Assembly (NCBI GenBank): GCA_934085565.1
Contig: CAKOHG010000004.1
Location: 86,388 to 150,387, forward strand
DNA length: 64,000 nt
Source of the DNA: an uncultured Bacilli bacterium
GTDB lineage: Bacteria; Bacillota_I; Bacilli_A; RF39; UBA660
Direction: 5' to 3'
Under the pieces are notes generated by a model. That model had not been told where the DNA came from. It saw only the letters and a list, made by a program, of their open reading frames with translations, and did not search any database. Positions 8,782 to 17,247 of the stretch are shown piece after piece. Positions within the stretch are counted from its first letter, which is position 1. Each line of letters begins with the position of its first letter. Both the position numbers and the translations under genes were made by a program.

Positions 8782-9441
8782 ATGATCAGTACAAGTAGTT
8801 ATCATGATTGGAAATCCGATAAATTTATTACGTACTCCATTTCTGGTAATCGTGGCAAAGACGCTAACTATCAAGGAAGGTGTTATCCTGCGTTAGCTCC
8901 AAAATTTTATTTTTGGAAACAATGGCACGACAATATTGGAAAAGTTTCTGATGAAGAAAATAATAGATATTATGTTCAAGAATATTGGAGCCAAGTATTA
9001 CAAAAATTGGATCCGGAAGAAGTTTATGAAAAATTAGATAATTCCATATTATTATGTTATGAATCAAATACAGATTTTTGTCATAGACATATTGTTGCTG
9101 CATGGTTTGAAATATTATTAGACGTAAAGGTTCCTGAACAAAAAGCTAAGGAAGATGAAATAGAAGAACTAGAAAGACCAGCATATATTAAACAATATTT
9201 AGAAGATGCCATGAGAAGTAATAGAAACATGAAAGGATTTCATTCTTTAAGAGCATTATATTTATTTGAAAAAAGAGAAAAATTAAAAGTTTTAGCAAAT
9301 GAATTAAAAAAAGAAAATAACGAATGCGATGATTATTTTAAAGAGGAAACTTGCAACCTTAGGTGTGGTACTGATGAGATTAAAAAAGAGTTCCATAAAA
9401 ATTCATTAGCAAAAGTTAAAAAACTTGATACATTGTATTAG
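8782..9441 (+). CDS. DUF488-like protein
   Basis: This is a 219-residue protein; ATG 8782 is chosen because GAAAGGA lies 8 bases upstream (in-frame ATGs at 8755 and 8773 also exist). The segment 'LLCYESNTDFCHRHIVAAWF' matches the hallmark of DUF488 proteins (LLCxE...CHRH). The N-terminus 'MISTSSYHDWKSDKFITYSI' is also DUF488-like. The last 70 residues are charged and not recognised. No biochemical role is established for the family; some authors link the CHR motif to redox or nucleotide chemistry. It lies inside a duplicated, decaying stretch. Confidence 0.6.
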   Translation: MISTSSYHDWKSDKFITYSISGNRGKDANYQGRCYPALAPKFYFWKQWHDNIGKVSDEENNRYYVQEYWSQVLQKLDPEEVYEKLDNSILLCYESNTDFCHRHIVAAWFEILLDVKVPEQKAKEDEIEELERPAYIKQYLEDAMRSNRNMKGFHSLRALYLFEKREKLKVLANELKKENNECDDYFKEETCNLRCGTDEIKKEFHKNSLAKVKKLDTLY

Positions 9442-9465
9442 AAAATATCTTATAAAGAGGAAAAT

Positions 9466-9848
9466 ATGAATAAAATTACAAAAGAAAATTTAAATGGATT
9501 TATAGAATATTATCATGAATTTCATGACAGTTTTATTACAGATGTTAATTATGACATTACTAAAGCAAAAATAGAACTTTTAATGGATGTTTTCTGGTCT
9601 GGAAATCCAATATAAAAGAAGACAATATTTATCAAACTAATAAAATAAAAATGAGAATGATCTTATATGATGTTGAACAGTGTAATATTAAAGAAATGTT
9701 TTCGTGGAATTATATAGAGAAGATATTTATGAAGTACATTAAATTAAATAATAAAGAGTTTATATGTTTTGCAAGCGATGAACAAGAACCATCAATATAT
9801 GTTGTTTGTGAAAATATAGAATATGAAGAAATAAAGGCAAACGAATAA
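9466..9848 (+). pseudogene. Frameshifted hypothetical gene (two adjacent fragments)
   Basis: A first frame starts at ATG 9466, with AAAGAGG upstream, and runs 49 codons to TAA 9613 (start 'MNKITKENLNGFIEYYHEFH'). The neighbouring frame is open from about 9612 ('IKEDNIYQTNKIKMRMILYD') and runs to the stop at 9846-9848. The two pieces fit end to end and need only a one-base indel around 9605-9612. The joined product would be about 127 residues, acidic and aromatic-rich, with no recognised motif. A sequencing error is possible but decay fits the neighbourhood. Confidence 0.6.
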
Positions 9849-9849
9849 T

Positions 9850-9902
9850 TTTAGTAATCGGCAATTAAAAGATATTCTTATAGAGTTCAATATATCTTAT
9901 AA
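9850..9902 (+). repeat. Repeat of the 3' end of the metallopeptidase gene
   Basis: Bases 9850-9902 repeat 8335-8393 within the 3' end of the gene at 6943, with only a few mismatches over about 50 bases. It lies just before the intact HMA-like gene. The order 'peptidase 3' end, then HMA-like gene' therefore occurs twice, at 8335-8598 and 9850-10412. Confidence 0.75.
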
Positions 9903-9953
9903 AAGAAAATATCTGTTAAAATGAATATAGAAATTTATGGGAAAGGATTCAAA

Positions 9954-10412
9954 ATGAAAGAATTAACTATAGTGATGGACAGTTGGGGACATAAAGAATT
10001 AAAAGATTATTTAATGTCTTTAACAGGCGTTTCAGAGGTTATTGTTGAAAACGAAAAAGAATTAAAAATTTATATGAAATATAATCCTGAACTTATTACT
10101 CCTAAAATAATCAAAATGGAAATTGGGTTATTTTTAAATATTTTAAAAATACCATCTCTTGTTGCTTTTGATAAACATTCAAAAAATAAGGTTTCTGAAT
10201 ATAAAATGGTTAGAGAAGATATTTGCTGTGAATATTGTTTTAAAGGTGCAATTGAAGATTTATTTGATATAGAAGGAATAGAAAAGGTAGAAAGCAACTT
10301 TGAAGTGGAAACTTATGATGATAGCGAAGAAATTGAAATAAAAATTAAATATGATCCATCTTTAATAAGTAGTAATACGATGAAAGAAATAGAATTAAAA
10401 TTAAATTTATAA
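9954..10412 (+). CDS. Two-domain HMA-like (ferredoxin-fold) protein
   Basis: This is a 152-residue protein; ATG 9954 is used because GGAAAGGA precedes it by 7 bases, although a frame start at 9921 exists. Two segments look like tandem beta-alpha-beta-beta-alpha-beta units: residues 1-50 ('ELTIVMDSW...VSEVIVENEKELKIYMKYNPELIT') and residues 85-150 (CEYC, then 'GIEKVESNFEV...IEIKIKYDPSLIS'). The second has a CxxC pair where heavy-metal-associated domains bind metal; the first lacks it. A metal or metallochaperone role is inference only. A truncated paralogue lies at 8436-8598. A terminator follows at 10431. Confidence 0.5.
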   Translation: MKELTIVMDSWGHKELKDYLMSLTGVSEVIVENEKELKIYMKYNPELITPKIIKMEIGLFLNILKIPSLVAFDKHSKNKVSEYKMVREDICCEYCFKGAIEDLFDIEGIEKVESNFEVETYDDSEEIEIKIKYDPSLISSNTMKEIELKLNL

Positions 10413-10430
10413 AATTTTGATATGTAAGAT

Positions 10431-10454
10431 AGGAACCACTAGGGTTCTTTTTTT
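10431..10454 (+). terminator. Terminator after the HMA-like gene
   Basis: GAACC (10433-10437) pairs with GGTTC (10443-10447) and is followed by seven T residues. Confidence 0.65.
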
Positions 10455-10570
10455 ATTTATACAAAGAAGTATATTTGTCTAATATTTGGACAATTTATTA
10501 TGGTTGGATGATTACTACTTCAATTAAACAAGAATATATATAATTTTTTACATTCCTAAAAAATTGCTGA

Positions 10571-10604
10571 TTGAAGGAAATACTTGAAGATATTACAATG
10601 TAAT
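10571..10604 (+). promoter_or_regulatory. Promoter with palindrome over the -10, upstream of oleate hydratase
   Basis: TTGAAG (10571-10576), a 17-base spacer and TACAAT (10594-10599) form a promoter. A 13-base perfect palindrome, ATTACAATGTAAT (10592-10604), covers the -10. An upstream imperfect palindrome lies at 10472-10490 (TTGTC...GACAA). Either could be the operator of the TetR protein encoded after the hydratase; this is inference. Confidence 0.5.
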
Positions 10605-10631
10605 CGTTAATTATAAAAGGAGGAATAAAAT

Positions 10632-12422
10632 ATGTATTATGGAGCGGGAACATATGAGGCGTTTGCGCGTCCCGAAAAACCAGAAGGAGTTGATAAAAAA
10701 TCAGCTTATATTATTGGTACGGGTTTAGCTGGTTTATCGGCAGCTTTTTACTTAGTAAGAGACGGCCAAATGAAAGGGGAACACATTCATTTGTTAGAAA
10801 AACTTGATTTGGCTGGTGGTTCTTGTGATGGTAGAAAAGACATTACCAAAGGATTTTATATGCGTGGTGGAAGAGAAATGGATAATCATTTCGAATGTAT
10901 GTGGGATATGTTTCGAAGTGTTCCATCAATTGAAACCCCAGACGTATCGGTTCTTGATGAATACTATTGGTTAAATAAACATGACCCTAATTACTCACTT
11001 TGTAGGGCAACGGTGAATCGTGGTAAGGATGCTCATACGGATAAATTATTTAAATTAGATAAAAAATCAGCCATGGCTTTATCTAAATTATTTATTACCC
11101 CAGAAAAAGATCTTGAAAACAAAAAAATATCCGATGTTTTACCAGAATCTTTTTGGAGTACTAATTTCTGGCTTTATTGGCAAACTATGTTTGCTTTTCA
11201 AAAATGGTCTTCAGCCTTAGAAATGAAAAGATACTTATGTCGTTATGTTCATCATATTGACGGTTTGCCAGACTTTTCAGCTTTGCGTTTTACAAAATAC
11301 AATCAATATGAATCTATGATTTTACCTTTAACAAAATATTTAGAAAGTCACGGGGTAAAAATAGAATATGGTATGAATGTTAAAAATGTTATTTTTGAAA
11401 ATACAAAAGATAAAAAAATAGCTACCCAAATTATTTATGAAAAAGAAGGATTAGAAAAAACAATTGATCTCATTGAAGATGATTTAGTTTTCATTACGAA
11501 TGGTTGCTGTACGGATACTTCTTGTTATGGGGATCAAACCCATACTCCTGATTTATCTAAAATAAAAAATGGCTATGGAGAATCTTGGAATTTATGGAAA
11601 AATATTGCCTCTCAAGCTTTAAATGGTGAATTTGGTAATCCGGATAAATTTTGTAGTCATGTGGATGAAACTAACTGGATGAGTGCAACTATCGAAGTAA
11701 GTGATGAGGAAATTATTAAGCATATCATAAATATTTGTAAACGAGATCCAAGAGATGGAAAAGTAACCACCGGTGGTATTGTTACAGTTAAAGATAGCAT
11801 GGATAATTGGTACTTATCATGGACAATCAATCGTCAACCACAGTTTAAATCTCAAAATAAAGGCAGTATTTTAGTCTGGGTATATGCCTTAAATACGACA
11901 AAAGATGGTAACTTCGTTAAAAAGCCAATTCAAGAATGTACCGGTAAAGAAATATGCGAAGAATGGCTTTATCATATTGGGGTTGAAGATAAAAAAATCG
12001 AAATGTATGCGGATAAATGTAACACAACAACATGTTATATGCCTTACATTAACGCCTTTTTTGAACCAAGAGAAGAGAAAGATAGACCTCTTGTTGTTCC
12101 AGATAAAGCTGTAAACTTTGCGTTTATTGGTCAATTCGCCGAGACACCTAGAGATACTATCTTTACAACAGAATACTCTATTAGAACCGGTATGGAAGCT
12201 GTTTACACTCTTTTAAAAGTAGATAGAGCGGTTCCGGAAGTATGGGGAAGTAAATACGATGTTCGTGAACTTTTAAGAGCGTGTTATTATGCTGTGGATA
12301 AAAAATCAGTGGATGAACTTCCTCTTAATTTTACAGAAAAACAACTTGTAAAAGTACTTGAGAAAAAAGTAAAGGGTACTGATTTAGAAATTTTATTAAA
12401 AGAAAGTGGTTTGTTTAAGTAA
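10632..12422 (+). CDS. ohyA: Oleate hydratase
   Basis: This FAD-dependent enzyme of the MCRA/oleate hydratase family adds water across the C9 double bond of oleate or linoleate to give 10-hydroxy fatty acids, a detoxification or membrane-response reaction in gut Firmicutes. The dinucleotide motif 'IIGTGLAGLSAAFYL' sits near residues 26-40, and the family's 'RGGREMDNHFECMWDMF' segment holds the conserved acidic residue near 80. Its 596 residues fit the family. AAAAGGAGG precedes the ATG by 7 bases. A TetR regulator follows in the same direction. Confidence 0.93.
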   Translation: MYYGAGTYEAFARPEKPEGVDKKSAYIIGTGLAGLSAAFYLVRDGQMKGEHIHLLEKLDLAGGSCDGRKDITKGFYMRGGREMDNHFECMWDMFRSVPSIETPDVSVLDEYYWLNKHDPNYSLCRATVNRGKDAHTDKLFKLDKKSAMALSKLFITPEKDLENKKISDVLPESFWSTNFWLYWQTMFAFQKWSSALEMKRYLCRYVHHIDGLPDFSALRFTKYNQYESMILPLTKYLESHGVKIEYGMNVKNVIFENTKDKKIATQIIYEKEGLEKTIDLIEDDLVFITNGCCTDTSCYGDQTHTPDLSKIKNGYGESWNLWKNIASQALNGEFGNPDKFCSHVDETNWMSATIEVSDEEIIKHIINICKRDPRDGKVTTGGIVTVKDSMDNWYLSWTINRQPQFKSQNKGSILVWVYALNTTKDGNFVKKPIQECTGKEICEEWLYHIGVEDKKIEMYADKCNTTTCYMPYINAFFEPREEKDRPLVVPDKAVNFAFIGQFAETPRDTIFTTEYSIRTGMEAVYTLLKVDRAVPEVWGSKYDVRELLRACYYAVDKKSVDELPLNFTEKQLVKVLEKKVKGTDLEILLKESGLFK

Positions 12423-12469
12423 ATTACAAAAAAGTATGGAATAATAATTTATTTCATCTTTTTTTTCGG

Positions 12470-12475
12470 TATAAT
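12470..12475 (+). promoter_or_regulatory. -10 box of the TetR-regulator gene
   Basis: TATAAT lies 20 bases before the start region of the regulator; no good -35 is visible. Confidence 0.4.
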
Positions 12476-12494
12476 GTTTAGTAGGTGATATATG

Positions 12495-13058
12495 ATGAGT
12501 AGTTTAACAACCAAAAAAGCTATTGCTTATACTTTTAAAGATTTGTTAAAAGAAAAGCCTTTTAATAAAATTACCGTGAATGATATTGCGGATGAATGTG
12601 GTATTAATAGGCAAACTTTTTATTATCATTTTCAAGATATTCCGGATCTAGTCGAGTGGATTTGTATTGATGATGTGGATCATCTTTTAAAGAAAAAAGA
12701 AGAATACGAGACATGGGAAGACAAATTTTTACTTGTTTTTAAAATTATGTTAGAGGAAAAAATATTTGTTGAAAATATTTATCACTCTGTTTCAAGAGAA
12801 ATCCTAAGAACCAATCTTTATCGTTTGGTATATCCCATTATTTATGATGAAATTGTTAAGAAATCCAAGGACAAGAATCTACATGAAGAAGATAAAAAGT
12901 TTATTACCGATTTTTATAAATATGCTTTTGTTTCCATCGTTTTAGAATGGATTGATAAAGGTATGTATGAAAAACCTGAAGTCATCGTATCAAAGGTGAG
13001 TCACTTAGTAACTGGAACAATTGATCATGCCGTCCATTCTTTAAAAGAAGATAAATAG
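12495..13058 (+). CDS. TetR-family transcriptional regulator
   Basis: This is a 187-residue regulator with an N-terminal helix-turn-helix: 'LKEKPFNKITVNDIADECG' followed by 'INRQTFYYHF'. The C-terminal two thirds form a helical domain resembling the DhaS/YbiH-like TetR group rather than fatty-acid-binding FadR. AGGTGA is 6 bases before ATG 12495 (ATG 12492 is too close). Its position behind oleate hydratase suggests it controls that gene, possibly through the palindrome at 10592. The ligand is unknown. Confidence 0.85.
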   Translation: MSSLTTKKAIAYTFKDLLKEKPFNKITVNDIADECGINRQTFYYHFQDIPDLVEWICIDDVDHLLKKKEEYETWEDKFLLVFKIMLEEKIFVENIYHSVSREILRTNLYRLVYPIIYDEIVKKSKDKNLHEEDKKFITDFYKYAFVSIVLEWIDKGMYEKPEVIVSKVSHLVTGTIDHAVHSLKEDK

Positions 13059-13071
13059 ATATAGAGAAATT

Positions 13072-13097
13072 ACTAAGTCAAAAGCTTAGTTTTTTTA
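13072..13097 (+). terminator. Terminator after the TetR gene
   Basis: ACTAAG (13072-13077) pairs with CTTAGT (13085-13090), followed by a run of T. It isolates the NAD operon from the TetR gene. Confidence 0.8.
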
Positions 13098-13131
13098 ATA
13101 AAATTCTTTTTAATTTTTTGTTAAAAAGAGG

Positions 13132-13160
13132 TTGACAATTTTGATTGATATTAATATTAT
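13132..13160 (+). promoter_or_regulatory. Promoter of the NAD salvage operon
   Basis: TTGACA (13132-13137), a 17-base spacer and TATTAT (13155-13160) make a near-consensus sigma-A promoter. The -10 lies inside the first palindromic operator. Confidence 0.8.
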
Positions 13161-13166
13161 GTTAAT
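13150..13166 (+). promoter_or_regulatory. Palindromic operator 1 of the NAD operon
   Basis: ATTAATATTATGTTAAT is a 7-3-7 palindrome with one mismatch. It overlaps the -10, so a bound repressor would block RNA polymerase. The presumed ligand-binding regulator is the NrtR-type protein at 17768 (inference). Confidence 0.65.
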
Positions 13167-13203
13167 AACAAATGTTAAACAAATTATTTTTTTAGAAATA
13201 GAT

Positions 13204-13220
13204 ATTAACATTTTGTTAAT
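13204..13220 (+). promoter_or_regulatory. Palindromic operator 2 of the NAD operon
   Basis: ATTAACATTTTGTTAAT is a perfect 7-3-7 palindrome directly before the AAGGAG ribosome site of pncA. Its centre is 54 bp from that of operator 1, about five helical turns, which would allow cooperative binding or looping. Confidence 0.7.
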
Positions 13221-13233
13221 AAGGAGAAAAATT

Positions 13234-13815
13234 ATGATAAAAAAAGATTTATTACTTTACAAGAAAGCCTTGTTAGTGGTTGATATGTTAAATGGTTTTG
13301 TTAATGAAGGACCACTTCATGATAAAAGATGTCAAGAAATTGTTCCTAGGCAAAAAGAATTAATCGAAGAGGCTTTAAAACAAGAAGATTTAGTTGTTTT
13401 TATTAAAGATAATCATGATAAAAATGCCACAGAGTTTTTAAGAATGCCTGCACATTGTATTGAAAATACCAGTGAGTCAGAGCTTATCCCAGAATTAAAG
13501 ATTTATGAGGGAAAAGAAAATACTATATCTATTAAGAAAAACTCCACAAGTTTTAACGAAGTTCCAGCCTTTAGAAAATTAATGCATGACTTAGTTAATT
13601 TAGAAAGAGTAGATGAAATTGGAGTTTGTACCGACATTTGTGATTTTAATGGAATCATGGGTTTAGCCAATTATTTTGAACAAGAAAATAGACAAGTTTC
13701 CTTATATGTCCATGAAGATGCAATTAAAACATATGCCGAGGAAGAAAGAAAAAAATATGTAGAAGCCTCTAAGTTGCTTCTGACTCAACAAGGTATTCAT
13801 TTAGTAAGAAAGTAG
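13234..13815 (+). CDS. pncA: Nicotinamidase (isochorismatase family)
   Basis: It hydrolyses nicotinamide to nicotinate, the first step of deamidating NAD salvage. 'LLVVDMLNGF' holds the catalytic Asp, 'KDNH...MPAHC' gives the Asp-x-His and His metal ligands, 'ISIKKNSTSF' the catalytic Lys, and 'IGVCTDICD' the nucleophilic Cys. It has 194 residues. ATG 13234 follows AAGGAG by 7 bases; an upstream in-frame start at 13132 would run through the promoter and operators and is rejected. It is the first gene of the NAD salvage operon. Confidence 0.9.
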   Translation: MIKKDLLLYKKALLVVDMLNGFVNEGPLHDKRCQEIVPRQKELIEEALKQEDLVVFIKDNHDKNATEFLRMPAHCIENTSESELIPELKIYEGKENTISIKKNSTSFNEVPAFRKLMHDLVNLERVDEIGVCTDICDFNGIMGLANYFEQENRQVSLYVHEDAIKTYAEEERKKYVEASKLLLTQQGIHLVRK

Positions 13816-13824
13816 GAAAAAATT

Positions 13825-15276
13825 ATGGAAAATAAAAGTTTAATGACCGATTTTTATGAATTAACAATGGCTCAAACTTATTTTGAAGCAGGAAAGAAAG
13901 ATGAACAAGTATATTTTGATATCTTCTTTCGAAAGAATCCTTTTAATGGAGGATATACTTTAAGTGGAGGTTTAGAAGAAATTATTAACTATATTAAAAA
14001 TTTTAAATATGGACAGGAAGAAATTTCTTATTTAAGAAGATTAGGAACGTTTAAGAAAGAATTTTTAAATTATTTAGAGTCCTTAACATTTAAAGGCGAT
14101 ATTTATTCTGTGTTAGATGGTACGGTTGTTTTTCCAAATGAACCCGTAATTACTGTTAAATCAGACATTATCACGGCTCAATTATTAGAAACCGCTTTAC
14201 TTGCGTCATTTAATCATGCTTCCCTTGTTACTACTGCTGCAAAAAGAATTACTCACGAAGCAGGTAATATTCCCGTCATGGAATTTGGATCACGAAGAGC
14301 AAGAGGAATAGACTCTAGTATTGAAGCGAGTAAATATGCTTTTATAGGGGGGTGTTGTGGAACATCTAATACTTATGCTGGGATGAAATATGATATTCCC
14401 GTTCTAGGAACCATGGCTCATTCTTTAGTAACAGAAGCCGAAAATGAATATGAAGCATTTAAACAATATGCCATTTCTAATCCGGATAATTGTATCTTTT
14501 TAGTAGATACTTATGACACTTTAAAAAGTGGTTTACCTAATGCTATCAAATTAGCAGACGAATTTTTAACGCCAAGAAATATCCCATTTAAAGGTATTCG
14601 TATTGATAGTGGTGATTTAGCGTATCTTTCTAAAGAAGCTCGAAAAATGCTTGATGAAGCAGGATATAAAGATACTAAAATTTGTTTATCCAATGGTTTA
14701 AATGAATATACCATTAAAGAGTTAAAAAACGAAGGAGCCGTTATTGATTCTTTAGGGGTTGGCGATAATATTTCAGCTTCCAAAGAAAGATTAGGGGGTG
14801 TTTATAAATTGGTAGCCGTAGAGCAAGAAGGCGTGGTTATCCCTAAAATTAAAGTAAGTAATGATTCTATTAAAACAACGAATCCAGGTTACAAAAAAGT
14901 ATATCGTTTTTATGATAAAAAAACAGGCTATGCTCTTGGGGATGTTGTTGCTTTAGCCGATGAAAAAATACCAGAAAAAGATTATACCTTAGTTCATTCT
15001 GTAGATACTTGGAAGCAAAAAAAATTAAGTGATTATCATTTACGTGAATTACAAGTTCCTATTTTCCTAAATGGAAAGTTAGTTTATGAAAGTCAAAGCT
15101 TAAAAGAAAAACAACAGTATTGCCAGCAAGAGTTTAGTTCCATGTACGAAGAAGTAACGAGAATAACAAATCCTCATGAATATTATGTTGATTTAAGTGA
15201 AAAGTTACGAAGTTTAAAAGAAGAAATGATTAGACGAGAAACAACAAAAGATCTAAGTTTAAAAAGAGTAAAATAA
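13825..15276 (+). CDS. pncB: Nicotinate phosphoribosyltransferase
   Basis: It converts nicotinate and PRPP to nicotinate mononucleotide, using ATP. The typical N-terminus 'LMTDFYELTMAQTYFEAGK', the central 'EFGSRRARG' and 'GTMAHSLV' (catalytic His region) and 'RIDSGDLAYLS' are all present. Its 483 residues match bacterial enzymes. The gene starts 9 bases after pncA. Its PRPP substrate would come from the prs gene at the end of the same cluster. Confidence 0.95.
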   Translation: MENKSLMTDFYELTMAQTYFEAGKKDEQVYFDIFFRKNPFNGGYTLSGGLEEIINYIKNFKYGQEEISYLRRLGTFKKEFLNYLESLTFKGDIYSVLDGTVVFPNEPVITVKSDIITAQLLETALLASFNHASLVTTAAKRITHEAGNIPVMEFGSRRARGIDSSIEASKYAFIGGCCGTSNTYAGMKYDIPVLGTMAHSLVTEAENEYEAFKQYAISNPDNCIFLVDTYDTLKSGLPNAIKLADEFLTPRNIPFKGIRIDSGDLAYLSKEARKMLDEAGYKDTKICLSNGLNEYTIKELKNEGAVIDSLGVGDNISASKERLGGVYKLVAVEQEGVVIPKIKVSNDSIKTTNPGYKKVYRFYDKKTGYALGDVVALADEKIPEKDYTLVHSVDTWKQKKLSDYHLRELQVPIFLNGKLVYESQSLKEKQQYCQQEFSSMYEEVTRITNPHEYYVDLSEKLRSLKEEMIRRETTKDLSLKRVK

Positions 15277-15291
15277 AGAAAGAGGTAAAAC

Positions 15292-17247
15292 ATGAAAGAA
15301 AATGGTTTTGTACGAGTAGGAGCAATGGTTAATAAACTTTATCTTGGTAATGCCCTTATGAATGCTAAAGAAATAACGGAAGAAATCAAAAAAGCTTATG
15401 ATAAGAAAGTAGAAATAATAGTAACTCCTGAATTATCATTAACCGGTTATACCTGTGGGGATATGTTTTTTCAAGATAAATTAATTGCGGATAGCCTAGA
15501 AGGTTTAGCTTATATTTTAAAAGAAACGGAAAAACTTGATATCATTTCGATTATAGGTATGCCTATTCGGGTAAGTAGCAAGCTTTTTAACTGCGGAGTC
15601 GTTCTTTCTAAAGGAAAAATTTTAGGTATTGTTCCTAAAACGTATCTTCCAAATTATAAAGAATTTTATGAACATCGTTGGTTTACTTCAGGAGCATGTT
15701 GCAAAGAAAAAGAAATAGAACTTCTTTCCCAAAATGTGCCAATAGGATGTGACTTGTTATTTCAAGATGAAAAACATAAAGAAATTACTTTTTCGATAGA
15801 AATTTGTGAAGACTTATGGGCTGTTATGCCACCTAGTAATGAAGCTAGTCAAAAAGGAGCAACCATTATCTTTAATTTATCAAGTAGTAATGAACTTATT
15901 GGTAAAAGAGCTTATCGGAAAAGTTTAGTTTCTCATCAATCATCTAAAACCATTTCTGCTTACGTTTATACCTCAAGTGGGTTAATGGAAAGTACTTCAG
16001 ATATTGTTTTTGGAGGAGCCAGTTTGATTTTTGAAAATGGAACACTTTTAAAAGAAGGGGAAAATTTCCTTTTAGATAGTCACTTTATTTATCAAGATAT
16101 CGACGTTTTAAAGCTCGTTCATGATCGTGTTCAAAATAAAAGTTTTGCCTTTTTAGAAAGTGATAAATCTTACCGAATTATTAAAGTTTCTGTGCCGGAT
16201 CATCTTTCTAAGTTAGAAAGAAAATATTCTCCTTATCCTTTTGTTCCCGAAAATGCTTTAGAGAAAAAGGAAAGATGTTTAGAAATTATTAATATTCAAA
16301 GTAATGCTTTAGCAAGAAGACTAATAAAGCTAGACTATCCCAAATGTGTTATTGGCATGAGTGGTGGCTTAGATTCTACACTTGCTTTTCTAATTACGGT
16401 GAAAGCCTTTCTTAAACTAAAACTTGATAATAAAAATATTATTGGTATTACGATGCCTGGTTTTGGCACTACCAAAAGAACTTATCAAAATGCCAAATTA
16501 TTAGTAGAAAATTATAAAGCTACCTTAAAAGAAATTAGTATTAAAAAAGCCTGTACGGTTCATATGGAAGATATTGGTCTTTCTTTAGAGGATAGAAGCG
16601 TTACTTATGAAAATGTCCAAGCAAGAGAAAGAACACAAATTCTAATGGATGTCGCTAATAAAGAAAATGGTATTGTCATTGGTACTGGAGATTTATCGGA
16701 ACTTGCCCTTGGTTGGTGTACTTATAATGGTGATCATATGAGTATGTATAATGTTAACTGTTCTATTCCTAAAACCTTAATTCGTTATTTAATCGAATGG
16801 TTTATGGAAGAAGAAACAGGTGTTTGTAAAGAGGGTTTAAAAGACATTTTAGATACTCCCATATCCCCAGAGCTTTTACCACCAGATGAATACGGTCATA
16901 TTAGCCAAAAAACAGAGTCTGCTATTGGACCTTATGTTTTACATGATTTTTTTCTTTACCATTTCTTGAGATATGGTACGCGTCCTAAAAAATTATATTT
17001 ACTCGCGACTGAAACTTTTGAAGCATTTAAGAAAGAAGATATTTTAAAATATTTACAAGTATTTATCAAAAGATTTTTTACACAGCAATTTAAAAGAAAT
17101 TGTGTTCCGGACGGTATTAAAGTAGGAAGTATTAGTTTATCTCCAAGAGGTGATTTAAGGCTTCCTAGTGAAATAGATTATCAAAGTTATATGGATGAAC
17201 TAAAAGAAATTGAAAAAAATTTAATAAAGAAAGAAGAAGTTTTATGA
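15292..17247 (+). CDS. nadE: Glutamine-dependent NAD+ synthetase
   Basis: It amidates deamido-NAD to NAD+ with ammonia channelled from glutamine. The N-terminal nitrilase-type glutaminase domain (about residues 1-280) has Glu in 'TPELSLTGY', Lys in 'PKTYLPNY' and Cys in 'EICEDLW'. The C-terminal synthetase domain starts near 345 and has the ATP-pyrophosphatase P-loop 'GMSGGLDST' and 'GTGDLSELALGWCTY'. Its 651 residues fit the two-domain form. The last bases overlap the next start as ATGA. Confidence 0.95.
   Translation: MKENGFVRVGAMVNKLYLGNALMNAKEITEEIKKAYDKKVEIIVTPELSLTGYTCGDMFFQDKLIADSLEGLAYILKETEKLDIISIIGMPIRVSSKLFNCGVVLSKGKILGIVPKTYLPNYKEFYEHRWFTSGACCKEKEIELLSQNVPIGCDLLFQDEKHKEITFSIEICEDLWAVMPPSNEASQKGATIIFNLSSSNELIGKRAYRKSLVSHQSSKTISAYVYTSSGLMESTSDIVFGGASLIFENGTLLKEGENFLLDSHFIYQDIDVLKLVHDRVQNKSFAFLESDKSYRIIKVSVPDHLSKLERKYSPYPFVPENALEKKERCLEIINIQSNALARRLIKLDYPKCVIGMSGGLDSTLAFLITVKAFLKLKLDNKNIIGITMPGFGTTKRTYQNAKLLVENYKATLKEISIKKACTVHMEDIGLSLEDRSVTYENVQARERTQILMDVANKENGIVIGTGDLSELALGWCTYNGDHMSMYNVNCSIPKTLIRYLIEWFMEEETGVCKEGLKDILDTPISPELLPPDEYGHISQKTESAIGPYVLHDFFLYHFLRYGTRPKKLYLLATETFEAFKKEDILKYLQVFIKRFFTQQFKRNCVPDGIKVGSISLSPRGDLRLPSEIDYQSYMDELKEIEKNLIKKEEVL

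Noticed and set aside
11889..12134. Opposite-strand and alternative-frame ORFs inside oleate hydratase
   Set aside because: They lie wholly inside a strongly conserved gene, have no ribosome site and show no family resemblance.
13132..13233. N-terminal extension of PncA from the start at 13132
   Set aside because: It would translate through the promoter and both operators; the family start matches ATG 13234 with AAGGAG.
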